NCBI RefSeq assembly: GCF_900188115.1
Contig: NZ_FZNW01000023.1
Coordinates: 5,001-50,413, forward strand
DNA: 45,413 nucleotides
Source: Haloechinothrix alba
Lineage (GTDB): Bacteria > Actinomycetota > Actinomycetes > Mycobacteriales > Pseudonocardiaceae
Reading direction: 5' to 3'
Below the pieces are notes generated by a model. It had not been told where the DNA came from, searched no databases, and saw only the letters and a list, made by a program, of their open reading frames with translations. This document shows, piece after piece, positions 14,188 through 26,665 of the stretch (positions are counted from its first letter, which is position 1; each line of letters starts with the position of its first letter). The translations under genes were made by a program, and so were the position numbers.

Positions 14188-16728
14188 TTACTGGCGCAGG
14201 GTGGCGCCGCACTGTTCGGCCGTCGCGGCGATGGCGGCATCGCGGGCCTCGGTGGCCTCCTCTGCCGTCAGTGTGCGGTCCGGTGCGCGGAACCGCAGGC
14301 TGTAGGCCAGCGACCGGTTACCCGCACCCACCTGCTCGCCGGTGTAGACATCGAACAGTGCCACGTCCTCGAGCAGCTCACCGCCCCCGCTGCGCAGCGC
14401 AGCAGCCACGTCCGCGGACGGGACCTCCGCGTCGACCACCAGTGCCACGTCCATCAGCACCGGCGGGTACGGCGAGAGCTCCGGCGCGGGCCGCCTGCGC
14501 CGCATCGGCACCGCATCGAGGTCCAGCTCCATGGCTACCGTGCGCCTGGGCAAGCCCATGGCCTCGAGAACCTTCGGGTGCAACTCACCAGCATGCCCCA
14601 CGCAGGTGCCCTCGACACGCAGCTCGGCACAGCGACCCGGATGCCACGGCATCATCTCGGCCGAACGCACATCCAGCTCGGCCCCGGCGGCCGCCGCTAC
14701 GGTACGCGCCGCCTCGACGGCGTCGCTCCAGGTCGCGGGCTCGCCGCGTCCCCACCATCCGGTACGCATGCGCTGACCGGTGAGTACCACGGCCACGTGC
14801 AGTGGCTGATCCGGGACGGCCTGTTCCAGGGCATCGACCTCGGCATCGCTGGGGCGCTGGCGCACACCGGGATCCGGCGCGGACGGCTCCCCGGGTGTCG
14901 GCGCGACGATCTGACCGATGTGGAACAGCGAGAGGTCCCGGAAACCCCGCGAGATGTTGCGGTGCACGGTCTCCAGCAGTCCCGGCAGCAACGTCGTCGC
15001 GAGCTGGTCCTTCTCCGCCTCCAGAGGGTTGAGTACCCGCACCGCGTCTCGCCGCGGATCGTCGGCTGCCAGGCCGAAGTCGTCCCACACCGAGGCCGCC
15101 GTGAACGGGAACGGCAACACCTCGACGTAGCCGGACTCGGCCAGTGCCCGCGATACGGCCCTACGCCTGCGCTGAACCTCGGTCAGACCGGTACCCGCCG
15201 ACGCCGCGGGCAACTCGGACGGGATGCTGTCGTAGCCTTCCAGCCGGAGGACTTCCTCGACCAGGTCGGCAGGCTGGTTCAGATCCGCACGCCAGCTGGG
15301 CGGCTCCGCGGTGACCTCGGCGGTCCCATCGTCGCCGGTACCGATGCTGACCTTGCATCCGATCTGGGTCAGGCGCCGGGCGGTCACACCCCGCGCGTAG
15401 CGCACACCGGCCGTGCGATCGGGCAGATCGATCGGCATGGTGACCGCTTGGCCGGGGATGGCCTCACCCTCGTCGGTACGCCCTCGCTCGATCGTGCCGC
15501 CACCGTACTGCTGCAGCAACGTAGCGGCCAGCTCGACGGCCACGGGAGGAAGGGCCGGGTCGGTGAAACGCTCGAACCGTTTCGCCGCCTCGGAGAACAG
15601 CCGGTGCCGCCGCGCTGTCCTGCTGATCGACGCCGGGTCCCAGTGCGCGCCTTCGAGCAGCACGTCGGTGCTGCTGTCACTGATCTCGGTGCTGGCTCCG
15701 CCCATGGTGCCCGCAAGGGACACCACACCCGTGTCGTCGGCGATGACCATGTCGTCCGGGTCGAGCTCGCGCTCCACCTCGTCCAGCGTGGTGAGGGTCT
15801 CGCCGTGCTTGGCACGGCGCACGACCAGACCGCCGCTGACGCTGGCCGTGTCGAAGGCGTGCAGCGGCTGGCCGAGCTCGAGCATCACGTAGTTGGTGAC
15901 GTCGACCGCCAGCGAGATCGGCCGCATGCCTGCCAGCATCAACCTGCGCCGCAGCCACCACGGCGACACCGCACGGGTGTCCACACCGCTCAGTCGCCGG
16001 AGCACGAAGCGGCTACAACCGTCGCGATCCTCGATGCGCACCGGCCAGGCGTCCTCGCTGACCTGTTCCAGCTCGCGCACACCCGGGTCGCCGAAGGGAG
16101 CCCCGTAGGCGCAGGCGAGCTCGCGCGCCAGCCCGCGGATCGACATCGCATGCCCCATGTCGGGCGTCGGCTCCACGTCCAGTACCGCGTCGTCCAACCC
16201 GAGGGTCGTCCGCGCGTCGTCGCCCGGCAGGGCACTGCCCGGGTCGAGAACCAGGATGCCGGAGTGGTCGTCACCGAGGCCGAGCTCGCGGGCCGAGCAC
16301 ATCATGCCTTCACTGACGTGACCGTACGTCTTGCGCTCGCTGATCGTGAACTCGCCCGGCAGCACCGTGCCGGGCAGCGCGACGGCGACGAGGGCGCCCT
16401 CGGCGAAGTTGGTAGCGCCGGCCACGATCCCCCGCGTTCGCTGCTCCTCGTCGTAGCTGCGTTCGGTGACGGCGAAACCGAGACTCGTGTTGGTCTCGGG
16501 CTCGGACCCACCGGTATCGACCTTGCAGTACCGGATCGGCTTGGCGAACTCGGTCAGCTCGGTGATCTCGGTGACCCTGCCGACCACCAACTCGCCACGC
16601 ACGGCATCGAGCGAGTGCACGTCCTCGACCTCGATTCCGACCCCCAGCAAGGCATCGGTCAGTTCCTGCGCACCGATGCCCTCACTCAGCTCGAGATGCT
16701 CGGTCAGCCAGCTGACGGGAACTCGCAC
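14188..16728 (-). CDS. pheT: Phenylalanine--tRNA ligase beta subunit
   Basis: Large subunit of the alpha2-beta2 PheRS. The 846-aa product has the full bacterial layout: N-terminal B1, a tRNA-binding EMAP/OB-like domain (about 40-155, with KVDTGGSEP and GMMCSARELGLGDDHSG), the B3/B4 editing domain (PWWLRRRLMLAGMRPISLAVDVTNYVM), the B5 domain, a catalytic-like core, and the C-terminal ferredoxin-fold anticodon-binding domain ending RDAAIAATAEQCGATLRQ. It starts at GTG 16726-16728, directly after the pheS TGA with no intervening base; GGAGG lies at the end of pheS. Confidence 0.97.
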   Translation of the reverse strand: MRVPVSWLTEHLELSEGIGAQELTDALLGVGIEVEDVHSLDAVRGELVVGRVTEITELTEFAKPIRYCKVDTGGSEPETNTSLGFAVTERSYDEEQRTRGIVAGATNFAEGALVAVALPGTVLPGEFTISERKTYGHVSEGMMCSARELGLGDDHSGILVLDPGSALPGDDARTTLGLDDAVLDVEPTPDMGHAMSIRGLARELACAYGAPFGDPGVRELEQVSEDAWPVRIEDRDGCSRFVLRRLSGVDTRAVSPWWLRRRLMLAGMRPISLAVDVTNYVMLELGQPLHAFDTASVSGGLVVRRAKHGETLTTLDEVERELDPDDMVIADDTGVVSLAGTMGGASTEISDSSTDVLLEGAHWDPASISRTARRHRLFSEAAKRFERFTDPALPPVAVELAATLLQQYGGGTIERGRTDEGEAIPGQAVTMPIDLPDRTAGVRYARGVTARRLTQIGCKVSIGTGDDGTAEVTAEPPSWRADLNQPADLVEEVLRLEGYDSIPSELPAASAGTGLTEVQRRRRAVSRALAESGYVEVLPFPFTAASVWDDFGLAADDPRRDAVRVLNPLEAEKDQLATTLLPGLLETVHRNISRGFRDLSLFHIGQIVAPTPGEPSAPDPGVRQRPSDAEVDALEQAVPDQPLHVAVVLTGQRMRTGWWGRGEPATWSDAVEAARTVAAAAGAELDVRSAEMMPWHPGRCAELRVEGTCVGHAGELHPKVLEAMGLPRRTVAMELDLDAVPMRRRRPAPELSPYPPVLMDVALVVDAEVPSADVAAALRSGGGELLEDVALFDVYTGEQVGAGNRSLAYSLRFRAPDRTLTAEEATEARDAAIAATAEQCGATLRQ

Positions 16729-18677
<1,949 letters not shown>

Positions 18678-18708
18678 CTCAGGTTGCTGATCGGCCGGCA
18701 CCGGACGC

Positions 18709-19089
18709 TCACGCGGGCTTCTTGGCTTCCTGCGGGTCCGCCTGCTTCTTGGCGACGTCGACGAGCGCGGCGAACGCGGCCTCGTCGTGCACCGCGAGCT
18801 CGGCGAGGTTCTTCCGGTCGACCTCGACACCCGCGGACTTGAGCCCCTGGATGAGCCTGTTGTACGTGATCCCGTTCTGCCTGGCTGCCGCGTTGATACG
18901 CGTGATCCAGATCTGCCGGAAGTCGCCCTTACGGGCCTTGCGGTCCCGGTAGGCGTAGTTGAATGAGTGGAGCGTCTGCTCCTTTGCCCTGCGATACAGC
19001 CGCGAACGCTGTCCCCGGTACCCCTTGGCCCGTTCGAGAGTTGCGCGACGCTTCTTCTGGGCGTTCACTGCCCGCTTGACGCGTGCCAC
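18709..19089 (-). CDS. rplT: 50S ribosomal protein L20
   Basis: Structural and assembly protein of the large subunit. The 126-aa protein has the basic N-terminal arm ([37 protein letters not shown]) and the globular domain with [23 protein letters not shown]. The C-terminal [13 protein letters not shown] tail is a lineage-specific extension. GTG start at 19087-19089. It follows rpmI by 76 bp in the conserved infC-rpmI-rplT order. Confidence 0.97.
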   Translation of the reverse strand: MARVKRAVNAQKKRRATLERAKGYRGQRSRLYRRAKEQTLHSFNYAYRDRKARKGDFRQIWITRINAAARQNGITYNRLIQGLKSAGVEVDRKNLAELAVHDEAAFAALVDVAKKQADPQEAKKPA

Positions 19090-19165
19090 GAATCCATCCT
19101 GTCGATCGGGGGACGGTCTCCCGCCCCGGCGGTTTCGTTCCGGTCTGTGATGTTCGGCGAGGCCC

Positions 19166-19360
19166 TCAGCGGCGAAGCAGTCGCCGGACCATCCGGGTGT
19201 CGCTCGGGGCTACTTCGGCCGTCCCCTCGAGACGCCGCGAGACGCGGTTCGACTTCTTCTCCATGAGGTGCCTGCGGCCGGCCTTCTGGCGGCGGAGCTT
19301 GCCACTGCCGGTGACCTTGATCCGCTTCTTCGTGCCACTGTGGGTCTTCTGCTTCGGCAT
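19166..19360 (-). CDS. rpmI: 50S ribosomal protein L35
   Basis: Very basic 64-aa large-subunit protein: [20 protein letters not shown] at the start, and KSNRVSRRL near the middle. The start ATG (19358-19360) follows AAGAGGAACGG. The longer open frame of 34 codons upstream covers the leader hairpin at 19379-19404 and is not coding. Confidence 0.97.
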   Translation of the reverse strand: MPKQKTHSGTKKRIKVTGSGKLRRQKAGRRHLMEKKSNRVSRRLEGTAEVAPSDTRMVRRLLRR

Positions 19361-19378
19361 CCGTTCCTCTTTCCTGTC

Positions 19379-19404
19379 CAACACACGAACGCATACGTGT
19401 GTTG
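19379..19404 (-). other. Leader hairpin upstream of rpmI
   Basis: CAACACACG and CGTGTGTTG form a perfect 9-bp stem around an 8-base loop, ending about 19 bases before the rpmI start. It lies in the 206-bp infC-rpmI gap, which is otherwise GC-rich with no gene. It may be an L20/L35 autoregulatory site or an mRNA processing site; nothing in the sequence decides between these. Confidence 0.45.
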
Positions 19405-19566
19405 CACTCGTGTAGGAGCTGCCCCGCGCCGGCACGTGGCCGTTCCGGCCACTCCGGCCCACATTCGGCGGGGCCGTGGGGAGACTGTCAGCCTCCCGGT
19501 CAGGTCGATTCCCGGCCGCGCGAGGAGCCCCGCGTCACCGCGACGTTCCCGCGACCGTCCTCTCCC

Positions 19567-20124
19567 CTACGGCGTGGCTGTGCTGTTCTTGTTCGACTTA
19601 CTCTTCGCCTTGGCGTTCTTGTGCGGAGCCAACACCATGATCATGTTGCGGCCGTCCTGTTTCGGGGACGACTCCACGAACGCGATGTCGGACACATCCT
19701 CGGCCAGGCGCTCGAGCAAGCGGAAACCGAGCTCCGGTCGCGATTGCTCCCTGCCCCGGAACATGATCGTGACCTTGACCTTGTGTCCCTGACCGAGGAA
19801 GCGGGACACATGGCCCTTCTTCGTCTCGTAGTCGTGCGGGTCGATCTTCGGCCGGAGCTTCTGCTCCTTGATCACGGTCGCCTGCTGGTTACGGCGCGAC
19901 TCACGGGCCTTCTGCGCACTCTCGTACTTGTACTTGCCGTAGTCCATGAGTTTCGCGACCGGCGGCCGCGCCTGGGGGGCGACCTCTACGAGGTCGAGGT
20001 CCGCTTCATCGGCGAGCCGTAACGCATCTTCGATACGGACGATACCGACCTGCTCGCCGTTGGGTCCGACGAGGCGGACTTCAGGAACGCGAATGCGCTC
20101 ATTGATGCGCGCGTCAGAGCTGAT
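19567..20124 (-). CDS. infC: Translation initiation factor IF-3
   Basis: Binds the 30S subunit, prevents premature 50S joining and checks start-codon fidelity. The 185-aa protein has the N-domain ([24 protein letters not shown]), the linker [17 protein letters not shown] and the C-domain ending [17 protein letters not shown]. Relatives begin ISxEPRIN or ISTETRVN, placing the start at ATC 20122-20124, four bases after a perfect AAGGAGG. The first canonical in-frame start, GTG 20164-20166, would translate the Shine-Dalgarno as QGG and lies in a hairpin stem. Rare start codons are a known feature of infC and underlie its autoregulation in E. coli, so the AUC start is likely but not proven. Confidence 0.93.
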   Translation of the reverse strand: MSSDARINERIRVPEVRLVGPNGEQVGIVRIEDALRLADEADLDLVEVAPQARPPVAKLMDYGKYKYESAQKARESRRNQQATVIKEQKLRPKIDPHDYETKKGHVSRFLGQGHKVKVTIMFRGREQSRPELGFRLLERLAEDVSDIAFVESSPKQDGRNMIMVLAPHKNAKAKSKSNKNSTATP

Positions 20125-20135
20125 GAGGCCTCCTT
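20122..20135 (-). promoter_or_regulatory. infC Shine-Dalgarno with AUC start codon
   Basis: Minus strand reads AAGGAGG-CCTC-ATC. The seven-base perfect anti-16S match decides the start in favour of the non-canonical AUC. Confidence 0.65.
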
Positions 20136-20160
20136 GGTCCGAGCATTGCCTGCGCTGTAC

Positions 20161-20245
20161 AGACACGGATGTGTCTTGGTTGTCGTTGTCTCCCGGGCCC
20201 CAAATACTTCAGGCCCCACTACCGTCCAGCGGCATGTGGGGCCCT
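20161..20245 (-). promoter_or_regulatory. infC mRNA leader with competing hairpins
   Basis: On the minus strand GGGCCCCA/C (20237-20245 region) can pair either with GTGGGGCC (rc of 20212-20219, perfect 8 bp) or with TGGGGCCC (rc of 20195-20202, perfect 8 bp); the two are mutually exclusive. Closer to the gene, AGACAC-ATCC-GTGTCT (20161-20176) is a perfect small hairpin. An 8-codon ORF, M-P-L-D-G-S-G-A-stop (20209-20235), fits exactly in the loop and 3' arm of the first hairpin. This suits an attenuator or a structured translation switch. Confidence 0.45.
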
Positions 20246-20282
20246 CATCCGATCGACATCCGTGACAACGCACGAATGCCTC

Positions 20283-20306
20283 CGTGAGTTCCCTCGGGAA
20301 CTCACG
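20283..20306. other. Perfect palindrome in the infC/DUF1844 divergent region
   Basis: CGTGAGTTCCC and GGGAACTCACG form perfect 11-bp arms around TC. It lies between two divergent genes in the 286-bp gap, so it could be an operator for either promoter or an early hairpin of the infC leader. Confidence 0.55.
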
Positions 20307-20410
20307 TGACCGGACCCGGACGCCTGGGACGGCGACGCGGGTGGGAGCGGGGCTCCACTTGCTCACCCCCGATTACTCGGGAGCTGGTCGCGCATGGAAG
20401 GGTATCAGAC

Positions 20411-20812
20411 GTGGTTGACAGCAACACCGAACAGCCCCGGTTTTCCTCCGAATGGCAGAACCCGGGCGAACGTGACCTGGCTGACATTCCCAGCGTCGAG
20501 GTGATCAGTCGCGCCGCCGTCATGCTGCTGTCCGCCTCGGCAGAACGCCTCGGTCTCGCCGACGAGGACCCGGAGAACAGCCCGTACCGCGACCTCGACG
20601 AGGCACGGCGTTTGATCACGGCACTGGCCGGGCTGGTCACGGCTTCCGCCGAGTATCTCGGTGCGCACGCCGGCCCGCTGCGGGAGGGTTTGCAGTCGCT
20701 GCAGCGCGCCTTCCGGGAAGCCTCCGTCGTGCCGGACGAGCCGGGTCAGGGTCCTGGTGAGAAGTACACCGGCCGCGTGCCGGCACGCCCCGCCAACGAC
20801 AGCGGTGCCTGA
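20411..20812 (+). CDS. DUF1844 domain-containing protein
   Basis: A 133-aa protein with the DUF1844 core, IPSVEVISRAAVMLLSASAERLGLADEDPENSPYRDLDEARRLITALAGLV at about 24-75, a helical bundle of unknown function common in actinobacteria beside infC. GTG 20411-20413 was chosen because the protein then begins with the variable acidic leader seen in relatives and AAGGG lies eight bases upstream; the frame stays open further upstream but runs into the infC leader. No membrane segment. Divergent from infC and converging on the SRPBCC gene with a 12-bp gap. Confidence 0.85.
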   Translation: MVDSNTEQPRFSSEWQNPGERDLADIPSVEVISRAAVMLLSASAERLGLADEDPENSPYRDLDEARRLITALAGLVTASAEYLGAHAGPLREGLQSLQRAFREASVVPDEPGQGPGEKYTGRVPARPANDSGA

Positions 20813-20824
20813 CACGGCGCTGCA

Positions 20825-21283
20825 CTACGACCCGGTGTGACCGTCGGCGAGATAGGCGCGCAAGCCGCGCCTGCCACGCAACATCATGGCGGTGTGGTTC
20901 GCGCGGTACAGCGGGCCGAGAGCGCGCTCCGCACGCCGCAGCAGCGACCTGCGGATCTCGACAGCCTGGTACACCTCGACCCGGGCGCCGTGCCCGTCGG
21001 GTGCCACGCGGCAACGACAGAAACCCTCCAGGTCCCCGGTGAGGTCGACTCGCAGGTGGCCGGAGCGCCGGTCCTCGTCGGCACGATGCAACCGCAGGTC
21101 CAGCGAGTACGGCAGGAGTGCCCGGCACATCACCCGCGCGGTGTCGTCGTCGAGCCGCACGACGGAGCGCACGTCCCGCCACCACCGCGGGTAGGACGCG
21201 AGATCGGCGAGCGCGGTGAACACCTCGCCGGCCGGCGCGTCGAGCCTCCAGATGTTGCGGAACCGGTACGTGGGGGAAGACAC
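20825..21283 (-). CDS. SRPBCC-family (polyketide cyclase/START-like) protein
   Basis: A 152-aa soluble protein with the SRPBCC helix-grip layout: YRFRNIWRLDAPAGEVFTALADLASYPRWW at the N-terminus, then alternating strands and a long C-terminal helix. Such proteins bind hydrophobic ligands; many actinobacterial members are annotated as dehydratase/cyclase-like, but the ligand is not readable here. GTG 21281-21283 puts the strand pattern at the usual place; an upstream extension of 22 residues is Arg/Ala rich. It lies 62 bp downstream of uvrA on the same strand. Confidence 0.85.
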   Translation of the reverse strand: MSSPTYRFRNIWRLDAPAGEVFTALADLASYPRWWRDVRSVVRLDDDTARVMCRALLPYSLDLRLHRADEDRRSGHLRVDLTGDLEGFCRCRVAPDGHGARVEVYQAVEIRRSLLRRAERALGPLYRANHTAMMLRGRRGLRAYLADGHTGS

Positions 21284-21345
21284 CTGCCAGCGTACCGGGT
21301 GCGGCGCGGCGGCTCGGCCTCGCCGCCCGTGGCCCGCGCGGGACA

Positions 21346-24201
<2,856 letters not shown>

Positions 24202-24356
24202 ACCAGGTCCTTTCGCTAGCGGATTTCGGCTGCCGGATCGCATCGATGAAGCGGCCGCCTACCATGCTAGGCCCCTGCCCCGACAGAGTTGCGGGCCTCA
24301 TGCCCACGTTCCGATCCGCACTGTCGAGCACCTTCTGCATACTGCATCCCACGCAT

Positions 24357-24369
24357 TACGATGGGGGTG
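24357..24369 (+). promoter_or_regulatory. Putative leaderless promoter for the MBL hydrolase
   Basis: TACGAT (24357-24362), a good actinobacterial -10, ends six bases before the GTG at 24369. Transcription would begin at the start codon. The -35 match is poor. Confidence 0.4.
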
Positions 24370-25046
24370 TGAAGATCGTTGACGAGTACACCGGACACGT
24401 CGCGCCCGGCGGCGACGCCACGCGACGCGTCCTGGACGCACTGACCATCACCAAGCTGTCCGTCGGTCCGATGGACAACAACGCGTACCTGCTGACCTGC
24501 CGCGAGACCGGTGAGGCCATGTTGATCGACGCGGCGAACGACGTGGAACGCCTCACCGATCTCCTCGGCTACGACGACGACCGTGCGAACCTGCGCACGA
24601 TCGTCACGACGCACCGGCACGGCGACCACTGGCAGGCCCTCGGCGCGATCGCCGGCGCGCACGGCTGTTCCACAGCGGCCCACCCCGTGGACGCGCCCGA
24701 GCTGCCGGTGACACCGGACGTGCTCCTCGAGCACGGCGACACGATCCCGGTCGGCAGCTGCCGGCTCGAGGTGATCCACCTCCGCGGGCACACACCGGGC
24801 TCGATCGCCCTGCTGTACCGGGACCCGGCAGGACACCCGCACCTGTTCACCGGAGACTCGCTGTTCCCGGGCGGGGTCGGTAAGACCACCTCAGCCGAGG
24901 ACTTCGCCTCGCTCATCGATGATGTCGAGCAGCGCGTCTTCGCCGAGCTTCCCGACGACACGTGGTTCTACCCCGGCCACGGGGACGACTCCACGCTCGG
25001 CGCCGAGCGCCCCAAGCTCGGCGAGTGGCGCGAGCGCGGCTGGTAG
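24369..25046 (+). CDS. MBL-fold metallo-hydrolase (Rv1637c-like)
   Basis: A 225-aa soluble metallo-beta-lactamase-fold enzyme of the glyoxalase II-like group. Metal ligands are in place: HRHGDH at 82-87 (a variant of HxHxDH), the histidine of HLRGHTPGS near 140, the aspartate of FTGDSLFPGG near 165, and the final histidine of FYPGHGDD. NNAYLL near residue 38 is typical of the group. Mycobacteria keep the same gene divergent from uvrA. The substrate is unknown; a thioester such as S-lactoylglutathione-like mycothiol is a guess from the family. GTG start, no Shine-Dalgarno, probably leaderless. Confidence 0.9.
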   Translation: MKIVDEYTGHVAPGGDATRRVLDALTITKLSVGPMDNNAYLLTCRETGEAMLIDAANDVERLTDLLGYDDDRANLRTIVTTHRHGDHWQALGAIAGAHGCSTAAHPVDAPELPVTPDVLLEHGDTIPVGSCRLEVIHLRGHTPGSIALLYRDPAGHPHLFTGDSLFPGGVGKTTSAEDFASLIDDVEQRVFAELPDDTWFYPGHGDDSTLGAERPKLGEWRERGW

Positions 25047-25208
25047 CACCGCACAGCGCCCCGCGAACGAGTGAACCGGGCTTTCTCGACGCATCGTGCC
25101 TGAGTACAGTCCTGTCCTGTCGCCGTTCGACGGCACCGGGTAGCCGGCAGGTCGCTGGCACCGGATAGCTGGCCGCGTCAGCTGTCCTACCGAGGCAACC
25201 CCTGGCCC

Positions 25209-25233
25209 GGAACGTGCGTGAGCACAGTACGTC
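25209..25233 (+). promoter_or_regulatory. Putative ECF-sigma promoter for the serpin gene
   Basis: GGAAC (25209-25213), 16-bp spacer, CGTC (25230-25233), 18 bp before the ATG. The pair resembles extracytoplasmic-function sigma promoters, which would suit a surface protein. The rest of the 205-bp gap holds only an imperfect 25-bp tandem repeat at 25132-25173. Confidence 0.35.
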
Positions 25234-25251
25234 GACAAGCCGGGAGGTGGC

Positions 25252-26547
25252 ATGAGGCCCGCACGAACCGTGAGCTGCCTGGTTTCCGCCGCGCTGGTCC
25301 TGGCGGTGACCGGATGCGGCACGGACTCCCCGGACAGCCGCGGGGACGACCGCGAGGGCGTCGCCAACACGTCCGCCGATACCGACAGGGTGGAACCCGC
25401 CGGGGACGCCCCCGTGGACGAGACCGTCGCCGGCATCCGGTCGTTCACCGGGGCGTTCGGCGAGCTCCTCGCCGAGAGGGGTGCCGGCGAGACCGAGAAC
25501 ACCGTGTTCTCGCCGTTGAGTCTCGGCTATGCCTTCGCCATGCTGCGCGCCGGGGCGAACGGGGACACGGCCGACCAGCTCGACGACGTCTTCGGCTTCC
25601 CGGAGGGCGTGCACGCGGCGTACAACGCGCTCAGTACCGGCGTGGTCAACACGGGCGATGCCGAGGATCAGACCGGCCCCGACGCCACCCGCGAGCCGGA
25701 CGAGCAACCCCCGGACCCGGTCGTGAGCATCGCCAACGGCCTGTTCGTGCAAGACGGCATCGAGCCGGGTGAGGACTTCCTCCGCACCCTGGCCCGGCAG
25801 TACGGTGCCGGCGCCGAGTACGTCGACTTCAGCACGGGGTCGGCAGCCGAAAAGATCAACGACTGGGTGTCGGACCGGACGGACGAACGCATCGACACCC
25901 TGTTCGACGAGCTCGACCCGCAGACCGTCACCGTGCTGGCCAACGCCGTGTACCTCAAGGCGGGCTGGGAGTCGCCGTTCGACGAGTCCCGCACCACCGA
26001 CGAGCCGTTCCACCTGGCGGACGGCACCACCACCCAGGTGCCGATGATGAACAAGGAAGCCGCCGAGCTGAACTACGTCGACGGGGAGTCCTGGGAGGCC
26101 GTGCAGCTGCCGTACGTGGGAGGCGAGCTGGCGATGTGGGTCGTGGTGCCCACCGGGGAGCCGGGTCAGGCACCGCCGGTCACCGCCGGGATGCTCGAGG
26201 AGTTCGAGCACGGCGAACCGGCCGAGCTCGATCTCGCGTTGCCACGCTGGGACTACGGGGCGGATGCCGAGCTGCTACCCCTGCTCGCCGAGCTCGGTCT
26301 GAGCGACCTCGACGACCTCGGCGGCATCGCCGAGAACGTCGTGGTGGACGACGCCGTGCATCGGGCGAACATCACCGTGGACGAGTCGGGCACCGAGGCG
26401 GCTGCCGTGACCGGTATCGCCGGCATCGTCTCCGCTCCCGCACCCGCGGACAAGACGATCCGGGCCGACCAGCCGTTCTCCTACGCAATCACCCATGAGC
26501 CGACCGGTGCACCGCTGTTCGTCGGCTCGGTGGCCGACCCCGGCTGA
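25252..26547 (+). CDS. Lipoprotein serpin (serine protease inhibitor)
   Basis: A 431-aa exported inhibitor. A signal peptide with lipobox VTGC puts the lipidated cysteine at Cys22, so it should be anchored outside the membrane. After an acidic linker (23-55) comes a full serpin fold: NTVFSPLSLGYAFAMLRAGA, NAVYLKAGWESPFD and ADQPFSYAI are the conserved shutter and breach segments. The reactive-centre hinge ESGTEAAAVT at 378-387 keeps the small residues needed for loop insertion, so it should be inhibitory. The scissile bond falls near Val393-Ser394-Ala395 by alignment with alpha-1-antitrypsin, suggesting elastase- or subtilisin-like targets (inference). An acidic insert at about 126-155 is unusual. 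GGGAGGTGGC precedes the ATG. Confidence 0.9.
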   Translation: MRPARTVSCLVSAALVLAVTGCGTDSPDSRGDDREGVANTSADTDRVEPAGDAPVDETVAGIRSFTGAFGELLAERGAGETENTVFSPLSLGYAFAMLRAGANGDTADQLDDVFGFPEGVHAAYNALSTGVVNTGDAEDQTGPDATREPDEQPPDPVVSIANGLFVQDGIEPGEDFLRTLARQYGAGAEYVDFSTGSAAEKINDWVSDRTDERIDTLFDELDPQTVTVLANAVYLKAGWESPFDESRTTDEPFHLADGTTTQVPMMNKEAAELNYVDGESWEAVQLPYVGGELAMWVVVPTGEPGQAPPVTAGMLEEFEHGEPAELDLALPRWDYGADAELLPLLAELGLSDLDDLGGIAENVVVDDAVHRANITVDESGTEAAAVTGIAGIVSAPAPADKTIRADQPFSYAITHEPTGAPLFVGSVADPG

Positions 26548-26582
26548 GTGCCGCGGCCGGGCACGTTCCTCCGGCGCGGCAC
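26548..26582 (+). terminator. Hairpin directly after the serpin stop
   Basis: GTGCCGCG (26548-26555) pairs perfectly with CGCGGCAC (26575-26582) around a 19-base GC-rich loop, immediately after the TGA. No U-tract. Confidence 0.4.
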
Positions 26583-26665
26583 AACCCGGCGCCTTCGCTC
26601 GCGCGGGCCGACGAGCCCGCGGAGTGCGGGTTGCCCGAATGCCGACTATCACGCAGGATCCCACT

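Noticed and set aside
20209-20235. Annotating the 8-codon infC leader ORF as a gene
   Set aside because: No Shine-Dalgarno and no evidence of translation; kept only as a remark on the leader.
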